This document shows, piece by piece, positions 8,814-16,182 of a DNA stretch of 46,112 nucleotides. The notes below the pieces were generated by a model. It had not been told where the DNA came from and ran no database searches. It saw only the letters and a list, made by a program, of their open reading frames with translations. Positions within the stretch are counted from its first letter, which is position 1. Each line of letters opens with the position of its first letter. This stretch comes from Candidatus Coproplasma stercoravium (lineage in GTDB: Bacteria > Bacillota > Clostridia > Christensenellales > Borkfalkiaceae), in the NCBI GenBank assembly GCA_018713165.1, contig DVFR01000016.1:1-46112 (forward strand). Reading direction: 5' to 3'. Position numbers and translations under genes: made by a program.

Positions 8814-8843
8814 ACGGGTTCAGAGATGCGAGCAGAGCAAGGC
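8814..8843 (+). repeat. 30-bp direct repeat, copy 2
   Basis: Exact second copy of 8653-8682; both are preceded by a CCCGC..TTACGGG-like context. Confidence 0.8.
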
Positions 8844-8942
8844 GCGCGAGCATTTACGACGGGGAGCGTACAAAGACGTACGTGACCCGAGGAAAGCGGA
8901 GCGCAACACAGCTATGCGAAGCATATATGAACCCGAGCGGTG

Positions 8943-10658
8943 TTAGTACTTTGGTCTTGCTATATAATGGGTGTGCAGCAGCTCATGCGCCCTCTCACTG
9001 TTCGGCTCGCCGAAGAACTCTTCGTAAAGCTTTTTAACTGCGGGAGGTTGGTCGGAGATGCGGTATTTGTTGTAACGGTCGGAATCGTAGAGCGCGAGCG
9101 AACGCAGCGTTTTCAAATCCATGCTGTTGCGCACTTCGTCGTGAATGTACGGCTGTCCGCCGCCGTTTATGCAGCCGCCGGGGCATGCCATAATCTCGAC
9201 GAAAGTGTAGTTCTTTCTGCCGCTCTTTATATCTTCCATCACCTTGCGCGCATTGCCGAGCCCGCTTGCCACGGCAACGTTTACCGTAACGCCGCCGAGC
9301 GTATAGATAGCCTCCTTTATGCCCTTTGTGCCGCGCACTTCATCGAACACTATGGGTTCGTCCTCGTCGCCGAGGGTGCGCGCCGCAAGGCGGAGGGCCG
9401 CCTCCATAACGCCGCCCGTCGCGCCGAATATCGCGCCGCCGCCCGAAGCCTGACCGAACGGGTCGTCGAACTCGCTCTCGGGAAGGTTGGCAAAATCGAG
9501 CCCCGCCTCCTTTATCATCTTTGCCAGCTCGCGCGTGGTGAGCGCCGCGTCGGTGTAGTGCCCGAGTTCGTCGCGCGAAATTTCAAACTTTTTCGCCGTG
9601 CAGGGGATAACCGAAACGACGTACAAGTCCTCGGGCTTTATGCCCTCCTTCATGCAGTAATAGGTCTTTAATACCGCGCTGAACATCTCCTGCGGGGACT
9701 TGCAGGTGGAGAGGTTGGGGATAAATTCGGGATAGTAATGTTCGAGGAATTTAACCCACGCGGGGCAGCAGCTCGTGAACATGGGCGTGGTGCCGCCGTT
9801 CTTTATCCTGTTTATAAGCTCGGTCGCCTCCTCCATTATCGTGAGGTCGGCGGTGATATCCATGTTGAAGCACTTCACGTCGCCGAGCTGTTTTATGGCG
9901 GTGACCATCTTGCCCTCCACGTTTGTGCCTACGGGCAGACCGAACGCCTCGCCCAGAGTTGCGCGCACGGAGGGTGCGGTGTAGAACACCACCTTCTTTT
10001 TATCGTCTACGATTGCGCCCCATACGTCGGCAACCGCCGACTTTTCGTACAGCGCGCCCACGGGGCAGGCGACTATGCACTGGCCGCAGTTTACGCAGGG
10101 AGTGAACGCGAGCGATACGTCGTACGGGGAGCCGATAACCTTTGCGTAGCCCCTGTTTTTGGGGCCTATCGCGCCTATCGTCTGGTGCTCGCACGCCGCA
10201 ACGCAGCGGGTGCACAGTATGCACTTCGAATTGTCCCTCACAACCGAGGGCGAGAGGTCGTCTATCGGCTGAACGTCGTGGTCGGTGCCGTATTCGTCCT
10301 CCTCGGCGTTGTATTCGAGCGCGAGTTTCTGAAGTTCGCAGTTCATCGAGCGAACGCAGGAGAGGCACTTCTTTTTATGGGTGGAGAGGATGAGCTCCAC
10401 CGTCATCTTTCTCGATTTTCTCACCTTGGGCGTGTTGGTGCGCACCTCCATGCCCTCGGATACGGGATACACGCACGCCGCAACGAGCCCGCGCGCGCCC
10501 GTCGCCTCGACGAGGCACATGCGGCAGAAGCCGACGCACTGCACGTCCTTTAAATAGCAGAGGGTGGGAATGCGTATGTTGGCGAGCTTTGCCGCCTGCA
10601 ATATGGTCGAACCCTCGGGAACCGATACGGGAATGCCGTTAATTTTAAGATTTACCAT
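8943..10658 (-). CDS. hydA: [FeFe] hydrogenase catalytic subunit of a trimeric (HydABC-type) enzyme
   Basis: Catalyses reversible H2 formation. N-terminal [2Fe-2S] ferredoxin fold (Cys34, 45, 48, 62), then a His-Cys3 cluster (His94, Cys98, 101, 107), then two [4Fe-4S] motifs (CILCTRC and CVNCGQC). All three H-cluster signatures are present: TSCCPAW, IPCTAKKFE, and EIMACPGGCINGGGQP. At 571 residues it lacks the extra C-terminal [2Fe-2S] domain known from the Thermotoga enzyme. Last gene of hydC-hydB-hydA, 16 nt after hydB, with AAGGAGG upstream. In such trimers electrons from NADH and reduced ferredoxin are combined to make H2 (family knowledge; bifurcation is inferred). Needs HydEFG maturases, not seen here. 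Confidence 0.95.
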   Translation of the reverse strand: MVNLKINGIPVSVPEGSTILQAAKLANIRIPTLCYLKDVQCVGFCRMCLVEATGARGLVAACVYPVSEGMEVRTNTPKVRKSRKMTVELILSTHKKKCLSCVRSMNCELQKLALEYNAEEDEYGTDHDVQPIDDLSPSVVRDNSKCILCTRCVAACEHQTIGAIGPKNRGYAKVIGSPYDVSLAFTPCVNCGQCIVACPVGALYEKSAVADVWGAIVDDKKKVVFYTAPSVRATLGEAFGLPVGTNVEGKMVTAIKQLGDVKCFNMDITADLTIMEEATELINRIKNGGTTPMFTSCCPAWVKFLEHYYPEFIPNLSTCKSPQEMFSAVLKTYYCMKEGIKPEDLYVVSVIPCTAKKFEISRDELGHYTDAALTTRELAKMIKEAGLDFANLPESEFDDPFGQASGGGAIFGATGGVMEAALRLAARTLGDEDEPIVFDEVRGTKGIKEAIYTLGGVTVNVAVASGLGNARKVMEDIKSGRKNYTFVEIMACPGGCINGGGQPYIHDEVRNSMDLKTLRSLALYDSDRYNKYRISDQPPAVKKLYEEFFGEPNSERAHELLHTHYIARPKY

Positions 10659-10674
10659 TTTTCCGCTCCCTCCT

Positions 10675-12567
10675 TTACTTCTTTATAATTGCGCCGAACT
10701 TACAATGCGCAATGCACTGCCCGCACTTTATGCATTTGGTCGTATCGATGATGTGGGGCGCCTTAACAGAACCCGATATTGCCTGAACGGGGCAGTTGCG
10801 CGCGCAGAGCGTACAGCCGCGGCACTTATCGGTGAGAATGTAGTAGTTGAGGAGCGATTTGCACACGCCCGCGGGGCAGCGTTTTTCGTTTATATGCGCC
10901 TCGTACTCGTCGAGGAAGTGGTTCATCGTGGAGAGTATGGGGTTGGGCGCCGACTGTCCGAGCGCGCACAGCGACGAAGCCTGCATATATTCCGCGAGGT
11001 CGCGTATGCGCTGAATGTCCTCGGGTCTGCCCTTACCCTCTGTAATTCTCGTGAGTATCTCCAGAAGGCGCTTGGTGCCTATCCTGCAGGGATTGCACTT
11101 GCCGCAGCTCTCGTCGGCGGTGAACTCCAAATAGAACTTTGCGATGTCCACCATACAGGTGTCCTCGTCCATAACGATGAGTCCGCCCGAGCCCATCATG
11201 GAGCCGATTGCCTTCAAGCTGTCGAAATCCATGGGCGTATCTATGTATTTGGCGGGGATGCAGCCGCCCGAAGGGCCGCCCGTCTGCGCCGCCTTGAAAG
11301 CTTTGTTGCCCGGTATTCCGCCGCCTATTTCGTAAATGATAGTGCGGAGCGTGGTGCCCATGGGCACTTCCACGAGCCCGACGTTGTGAATTTTACCGCC
11401 GACGGCGAACACCTTCGTGCCCTTGCTGCCCTCGGTGCCGATGGAGGCAAACCATTTTGCGCCGTTTAAAAGTATGGGCGAGATGTTTGCCCACGTTTCG
11501 ACGTTGTTTAAAACCGTAGGTTTTGAGAACACGCCGCACGTTGCGGAAAACGGCGGACGGGGACGCGGCTCGCCGCGGAAGCCCTCGATAGATTTCATGA
11601 GCGCCGTCTCCTCGCCGCAGACGAACGCGCCCGCGCCGAGACGGATTTCGATATCGAAGTCGAACCCGCTGCCCAGAATATTTTTACCCAGAAGCCCGTA
11701 TTCGCGCGCCTGCTTTATGGCAATTTCCAGCCTTTCGACGGCGATGGGATATTCCGCGCGCACGTATATGAAGCCCTGGTGCGCGCCCACGCAGTAGCCC
11801 GCTATGGTCATGGCCTCTAAAACGCAGTGCGGGTCGCCCTCCAGAACCGAGCGGTCCATGAACGCGCCGGGGTCGCCCTCGTCGGCGTTGCACACAACGT
11901 ATTTTTCGTCGCCGGGGGCGTTTTTGGAGGTCTCCCACTTAATGCCCGTGGGGAAGCCCGCGCCGCCGCGCCCGCGCAGACCGGAAGCCTTTATTTCGGC
12001 TATCACGTCGTCGCCCGACATGCCCGAAAGCACCTTTGCAAGCGCCATATAGTCGCCTGCGGCGATTGCCTCGTCGATGCTCTCGGCGGCTATCACGCCG
12101 CAGTTTCTGAGCGCGATTCGCATCTGGTGCTTATAGAAGGGAATTTCGGCAAAGGGAATTATGGAGCCGTCCTCGTGCACGGTGCCTTCGTATAAGAGTT
12201 CTTTAACTATTTCGCCGCCCTTTACAAGGTGCTTTTCGGCGACGGTTCTGGCGTGCTCGGGGGTCATGTGCGGGTAGAAGGCGCCCTCGGGATACACAAT
12301 CATTATGGGGCCGAGCGCGCAAAGACCGAAGCAGCCCGTCTTTACAATGAGTACGTCGTTTATGCCGAGCTCTTTGAAGCTTGCCTCTAACTGTTCGATA
12401 ACTTTTAAGGAATGGCTGGAAGTGCAGCCCGTGCCGCCGCAGACGAGAACCTGCTTTCTGTACCCCGTTACGGGCGCGAGCTTTTCGGCCTGCTCGCGGA
12501 CGAGTCTCCTCACCCTTATGAGGTCGGCGTTCTTTTCGGAAATCTTCTTCAACTCTTTTATCGTCAT
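10675..12567 (-). CDS. hydB: NuoF-like flavin subunit of trimeric [FeFe] hydrogenase
   Basis: The NADH-oxidising subunit. Order: thioredoxin-like [2Fe-2S] domain (CGGTGC and KTGCFGLC), FMN/NADH domain (GLRGRGGAGFPTG, ADEGDPGAF, GAGAFVCGEETAL), NuoF [4Fe-4S] motif (CGKCNPCRIG and a later SLCALG), and two C-terminal [4Fe-4S] motifs (CRGCTLCARNCP, CIKCGQC). About 630 residues, as expected for HydB of bifurcating hydrogenases. ATG 12567 follows AGGAGTGA; this ribosome site lies within the last codons of hydC, and only 5 nt separate the genes, implying translational coupling. Confidence 0.95.
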   Translation of the reverse strand: MTIKELKKISEKNADLIRVRRLVREQAEKLAPVTGYRKQVLVCGGTGCTSSHSLKVIEQLEASFKELGINDVLIVKTGCFGLCALGPIMIVYPEGAFYPHMTPEHARTVAEKHLVKGGEIVKELLYEGTVHEDGSIIPFAEIPFYKHQMRIALRNCGVIAAESIDEAIAAGDYMALAKVLSGMSGDDVIAEIKASGLRGRGGAGFPTGIKWETSKNAPGDEKYVVCNADEGDPGAFMDRSVLEGDPHCVLEAMTIAGYCVGAHQGFIYVRAEYPIAVERLEIAIKQAREYGLLGKNILGSGFDFDIEIRLGAGAFVCGEETALMKSIEGFRGEPRPRPPFSATCGVFSKPTVLNNVETWANISPILLNGAKWFASIGTEGSKGTKVFAVGGKIHNVGLVEVPMGTTLRTIIYEIGGGIPGNKAFKAAQTGGPSGGCIPAKYIDTPMDFDSLKAIGSMMGSGGLIVMDEDTCMVDIAKFYLEFTADESCGKCNPCRIGTKRLLEILTRITEGKGRPEDIQRIRDLAEYMQASSLCALGQSAPNPILSTMNHFLDEYEAHINEKRCPAGVCKSLLNYYILTDKCRGCTLCARNCPVQAISGSVKAPHIIDTTKCIKCGQCIAHCKFGAIIKK

Positions 12568-12572
12568 TTAAG

Positions 12573-13061
12573 TCACTCCTTTAAGTATTTGTCGAGCACG
12601 GACTTTACCTCTTTTTCGGTAAGCCTGCCGTACACCTCGTCGTCGACCATCATGACGGGCGCAAGCCCGCACGCGCCCACGCAGCGGCAGCTGTCTAACG
12701 AGAACTTCCTGTCGGGCGTGAGTTCGCCGCAGGAAATGCGGAGCTCCTTTTCGACGGCGTCCAGAACCTTATCCGCGCCCTTTACGTAGCAGGCGGTGCC
12801 GAGGCACACGCTTATGCGGTGCTTGCCCTTGGGCTTTAACGAAAACTGCGAATAGAATGTGGCGACGCCGTAAACTTCGGCGAGCGGAATGTCCAGCTCG
12901 TCGGCAATCATTGTCTGAACCTCTGCGGGCAGGTAACCGTATATCTGGTTTGCCTTGTGCATTATGGGCATGAGGCAGCCCTTTTCGCCCTTTTCTTCGG
13001 CGATGAATGCACGCAGCTCTTTTTCCTGCTCTTCGGTTCCCTCAAAAGTGAACTGTGCCAT
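12573..13061 (-). CDS. hydC: NuoE-like [2Fe-2S] subunit of trimeric [FeFe] hydrogenase
   Basis: A 162-residue thioredoxin-fold [2Fe-2S] protein with the two cysteine pairs of the NuoE family (CLGTAC and CRCVGAC). It completes the HydABC set and heads the operon. I chose ATG 13061, giving MAQFTFEGTEE, because AGGAG stands 7 nt upstream; the longer open frame to 13178 runs into the GC-rich leader and has no ribosome site. Cytoplasmic. In known complexes this subunit sits beside the flavin subunit and relays electrons. Confidence 0.93.
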   Translation of the reverse strand: MAQFTFEGTEEQEKELRAFIAEEKGEKGCLMPIMHKANQIYGYLPAEVQTMIADELDIPLAEVYGVATFYSQFSLKPKGKHRISVCLGTACYVKGADKVLDAVEKELRISCGELTPDRKFSLDSCRCVGACGLAPVMMVDDEVYGRLTEKEVKSVLDKYLKE

Positions 13062-13194
13062 AAACAACTCCTGATTTAATTTACGCTTAGCAATAGCGCG
13101 GGCTCTGCCCGCGGCAGGGTTGCCCGTCCCCCTTGCCGCGCCGCGAAAGATTTCCGGCCGCGACATAAACGGGCACATTTCGATAAAAAAATAC
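13062..13194 (-). other. GC-rich 5' leader of hydCBA
   Basis: About 130 nt of untranslated mRNA lies between the predicted transcription start and hydC. It contains a strong GCGGGC-AGA-GCCCGC hairpin near 13095-13115 and other GC-rich inverted stretches. No known riboswitch is recognised. Confidence 0.4.
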
Positions 13195-13200
13195 TTTTAT

Positions 13201-13229
13201 ATTATAACACCTAATTCTGTAATTTACAA
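13201..13229 (-). promoter_or_regulatory. Promoter of hydCBA with operator-like palindrome
   Basis: TTGTAA (13229-13224), 17-bp spacer, TATAAT (13206-13201). An 11-bp palindrome TGTAATTTACA (13218-13228) covers the -35 box and could bind a repressor. It is not a good match to a Rex site. Confidence 0.65.
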
Positions 13230-13262
13230 ACGATATACCGCAGTTATGTTATTAATTTTGCA

Positions 13263-13296
13263 CAAAAAATGAACGGACGGCGCAAAACGCCGTCCG
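13263..13296 (-). terminator. Terminator after the TIR-like/RipA-like gene
   Basis: Nine-base stem CGGACGGCG/CGCCGTCCG (13274-13296) with a five-base loop; on the minus strand it is followed by TTCATTTTTTG. Confidence 0.75.
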
Positions 13297-13369
13297 CGAA
13301 AAAGAGCCCGGGGAATTATCGCCGGTATATTAACTTGTTATTGCGAGGAACGTTACATGCCGCCCCGGA

Positions 13370-14299
13370 TTAAACAAAGCACACAATGCACCCCGCGACC
13401 ATGCAAAGCAGATAGAGCGCGGCAAAAAGATATGCGACCATGCGCTCCTTTCTGCTGAATGATTTATATCTTCTGTTTTCGAGTTTGGTAGACAGAATTT
13501 TCCATTCGGTGCTGTAAAGGTTAAACGCCATCCTTTCCTCTATGCATTGAATTATTTCCATTTTACTGGCGTTCAGGTCGGCGTATGAATTAATAAGCGA
13601 TACCCACGAAAAACTGACGACAATGCCGATAAGGCCGCAAAATACAGTTATTATAAAACTTACGCTTATCTTGTCCATAAACAACGGCAATTCTCCCGTT
13701 GCGCAGATGACCGTAATTATTGCGCTGATAATTACCGAATTAAGGGTAATGTAAAAGCTGTTTACCGTTTGCTTGCGCCTGACGAGTTCTTCAGAGGTCT
13801 GCACGAACATTTTATACTGTTCAAGCATTTTCGTTTCGTTGCCGTAATCGGAAGAACACAAGTCGTCCCATACTGCGCCGTTATCCTTGCGCAGCAGATT
13901 TTCGAGGTAATTCCTGTCGCAGAGCACCACCTTGCTCTTCTTGTGCGCAAGCACTATTTCCCCGTCCACGTCGCCGTCATGCTGCTCCACATTGGATATG
14001 TTCAGTTTTTTGTTCAGCGCGTACCCGTCGTTCAGCCTGTAAACGTAGATTTCCTTGTTAGATTTGAGCGCCTCGTCAATTTCCAAATCAACGTTAGCGC
14101 TTAAATTGGTTTTTTCGCCGATTATGGCTATTATCTTATTCGACTGGCGTATTTTGGATACGGCGTCGCCAAGCCACTCCTCTTTTGTACCGTTCAATAT
14201 AACAAATCTGTGTCTGTCGAATTTTGCAGACCATTCTTCGATAAGCGGCATTACCCTCTCTTCAAGGTCGCAGCCTGAATGAATTACAAAGTAGTTCAA
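13370..14299 (-). CDS. TIR-like domain fused to a RipA-like membrane domain (candidate defence effector)
   Basis: 309 residues. Residues 1-~105 look like a TIR-like fold: FVIHSG at the first strand, IRQSNKIIAIIGEKT in the middle, then ANVDLEIDEALKSNKEIYVYRL, where Glu73 or Glu76 could be the catalytic acid of NAD-cleaving TIR domains. Residues ~157-309 match my memory of the RipA-type octameric membrane family: RRKQTVNSFYITLN, a pair of membrane helices (~184-200, 211-231), SWVSLINSYADLNASKMEII, EWKIL, and a last helix (~287-308). TIR plus membrane domain suggests an abortive-infection effector, but no partner gene is next to it, so defence is inference. TTG start chosen: GGGAGG lies upstream and no ATG fits. 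Own promoter and terminator. Confidence 0.65.
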   Translation of the reverse strand: MNYFVIHSGCDLEERVMPLIEEWSAKFDRHRFVILNGTKEEWLGDAVSKIRQSNKIIAIIGEKTNLSANVDLEIDEALKSNKEIYVYRLNDGYALNKKLNISNVEQHDGDVDGEIVLAHKKSKVVLCDRNYLENLLRKDNGAVWDDLCSSDYGNETKMLEQYKMFVQTSEELVRRKQTVNSFYITLNSVIISAIITVICATGELPLFMDKISVSFIITVFCGLIGIVVSFSWVSLINSYADLNASKMEIIQCIEERMAFNLYSTEWKILSTKLENRRYKSFSRKERMVAYLFAALYLLCMVAGCIVCFV

Positions 14300-14347
14300 A
14301 GCGCCTACCTCCCTCCTGAGTAAAAACTTCCGGTACGCTGTACAGAA

Positions 14348-14376
14348 ATTATAATATACCGTATATGTTTTGTCAA
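14348..14376 (-). promoter_or_regulatory. Perfect consensus promoter with embedded palindromic operator
   Basis: TTGACA (14376-14371), 17 bp, TATAAT (14353-14348). The spacer contains a 13-bp palindrome ATATACCGTATAT (14354-14366). Such a strong promoter with an operator in the spacer implies tight repression. Confidence 0.75.
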
Positions 14377-14385
14377 CGCCTCAGA

Positions 14386-16182
14386 CTATTCCGCGCTGTC
14401 GAACTGGGAATAGTAGAGCTGCGAATAGTAGCCGCCCTTCTGCATGAGCTCGTCGTGCGTGCCCTGCTCCACCACGTCGCCGTTATTCATTACGATTATC
14501 GTTTTGGCGTGCTTTATGGTGGAGAGCCTGTGCGCTATAACGAAGCACGTTCTGCCGCGCATAAGGTTTTCCATCGCCTGCTGGATATACTGCTCGGTGC
14601 GCGTGTCGACGTTGGAAGTAGCCTCGTCGAGAATGAGCATGGGCGAATCCAGAAGCATAGCGCGGGCGATGGTCAAGAGCTGTTTCTGCCCTTTGGAGAT
14701 ATTCACGGCGTTGTCGGTGAGCACGGTGTCGTAGCCCTGCGGCAGTTTGGAGATGAACGAATGTATCTTCGCCGCCCTGCACACCCGTTCGACGTCCTCG
14801 CGGGTGACGTTTTCGCTGCCGTACGCCACGTTCTCGTATATCGTGCCCGAAAACAGCCACGTATCCTGCAACACCATGGTGAACGAACGGCGGAGCGAGG
14901 CGCGCGTGACCTTCGTTATGTCCTTTCCGTCAATCTTAATCGTGCCCGAGTCGGCGTCGTAAAAGCGCATCAAAAGGTTTATAACGGTAGTTTTGCCCGC
15001 GCCCGTGTGCCCCACAATCGCCACGACGTCGCCGCTCTCCGCCCTCAGCGAAAAGTCCTTTATAACGACCTTGCCGGGCGTATAGCCGAACCTTAAATGT
15101 TCAATCTCCACGTTGCCCTTTACGTCCTTCAGCTCCTCCGCGCCAATGCTGTCGGGGGCTTCGGGCTGTTCTTCGAGCACGCGGAAGGCGCGCTCCGCGG
15201 CGGCGAGCGCCGACTGGAATTCGCTGAGAACGTTGGCAATTTCGTTTATGGGGCCTGAAAACTTGCGCGAATAGAGCACGAACGAGGCGATTTTTCCAAC
15301 GCTGGGAATTAGTCCCGTCATATACATTATCGCGCCGAACACGCTGATAAGCGCGAGCGAGAGGTTGTTCATAAAATTGACCGCGGGCCCCGAAATCGTG
15401 CCGTAACTTTCGGCCACGGTGTAGGCGTCCACAGCGTCGACGTTCTTTTTTTCAAAGCGGTCTATCACCGCCTCCTCGCAGTTATACGCCTTCGTCGTCT
15501 TCTGCCCCGTTATAATCTCTTCGATAAAGCCGTTGAGCTCGCCGAGCTTTCTCGACCTCTTGCGGAAGAGAGGCTGAACTTTTTTGGTCAGCCACCACGT
15601 GAACAGCGCCGAGAGCGGTATGGTAACCACGAACACGACTACGAGCACGGGCGCGGTGACGAGCATCATTATGAGCGAACCGACGATGGTTACCACGCTG
15701 GTGAGTACCATCATCACGTCGTTGGCGAGCGATTCGCCGAGGGTATCCAAATCGTAGGAGAGCACGGAGATGATGTCGCCCGCCTGGCGGGTATCGAAGT
15801 AGGATACGGGCAGCGACATAAGCCGCGCAAATATATCGGTGCGTATGCGCTTTATAACGCAGCGCGAGAGGTACGAGAGCCCTATCGAGGAGAGATAGGT
15901 TAAAACGCCCGAGGCGATATATACGGCGACGAGTATTACGGCGTACCGCCAAATCATAGACATATCGGTGGTGCCGTCCGTCTTTATCTCGTCTATCGCA
16001 AGTCCGCACACCTGCGGGCCGAGCAGAGAGAGCGCCGTCCCCGCGAGCGAGGCGAAGAATATGAGCACGAAAAGCGCGGCGTACGGCTTTGTATATCTGC
16101 CGAGATTTTTTACTATGTAGCGGACGTTTACCCTGCGGCGCCCGAACGAGCGGGTATCCCTTACGTTGCCTTCCCTCATCAT
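14386..16182 (-). CDS. ABC exporter half-transporter, subunit with canonical ATPase residues
   Basis: 598 residues: six membrane helices, then a nucleotide-binding domain with Walker A GHTGAGKTT, Walker B MLILDEATS (catalytic Glu present) and H-loop VIAHRLST. The signature is the unusual ISKGQ in place of LSGGQ. It therefore complements the neighbouring subunit: together they make a heterodimer with one good and one degenerate ATP site, as in TM287/288, LmrCD and BmrCD. The start ATG 16182 overlaps the stop of the upstream subunit (ATGATGA), indicating coupled translation; an open extension further upstream overlaps the partner gene and is rejected. Likely exports drugs, peptides or lipids; substrate unknown. 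Confidence 0.92.
   Translation of the reverse strand: MMREGNVRDTRSFGRRRVNVRYIVKNLGRYTKPYAALFVLIFFASLAGTALSLLGPQVCGLAIDEIKTDGTTDMSMIWRYAVILVAVYIASGVLTYLSSIGLSYLSRCVIKRIRTDIFARLMSLPVSYFDTRQAGDIISVLSYDLDTLGESLANDVMMVLTSVVTIVGSLIMMLVTAPVLVVVFVVTIPLSALFTWWLTKKVQPLFRKRSRKLGELNGFIEEIITGQKTTKAYNCEEAVIDRFEKKNVDAVDAYTVAESYGTISGPAVNFMNNLSLALISVFGAIMYMTGLIPSVGKIASFVLYSRKFSGPINEIANVLSEFQSALAAAERAFRVLEEQPEAPDSIGAEELKDVKGNVEIEHLRFGYTPGKVVIKDFSLRAESGDVVAIVGHTGAGKTTVINLLMRFYDADSGTIKIDGKDITKVTRASLRRSFTMVLQDTWLFSGTIYENVAYGSENVTREDVERVCRAAKIHSFISKLPQGYDTVLTDNAVNISKGQKQLLTIARAMLLDSPMLILDEATSNVDTRTEQYIQQAMENLMRGRTCFVIAHRLSTIKHAKTIIVMNNGDVVEQGTHDELMQKGGYYSQLYYSQFDSAE

Larger units (their letters stand above)
8487..8942. 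other. Gene-free mosaic of dispersed intergenic repeats
   Basis: No supported gene. The stretch begins with GTCATTTCGACCG..GCGGAGAAATC, which matches the start of the 18583-18690 palindromic repeat. Near 8713-8765 is a CAATCCCTCCGTCACG..CCACCTCCCCTT block of the kind often repeated between genes in Clostridia. A 30-bp direct repeat is listed separately. It looks like several mobile or recombinogenic repeats piled up between the convergent MATE and hydrogenase genes. Confidence 0.5.

Noticed and set aside
8738-9037. 99-codon open frame on the + strand
   Set aside because: It runs through repeat sequence and into the antisense of hydA, with no ribosome site and no protein-like composition.
13062-13178. 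N-terminal extension of HydC
   Set aside because: Composition is Arg/Gly-rich leader sequence and the AGGAG site points to ATG 13061.
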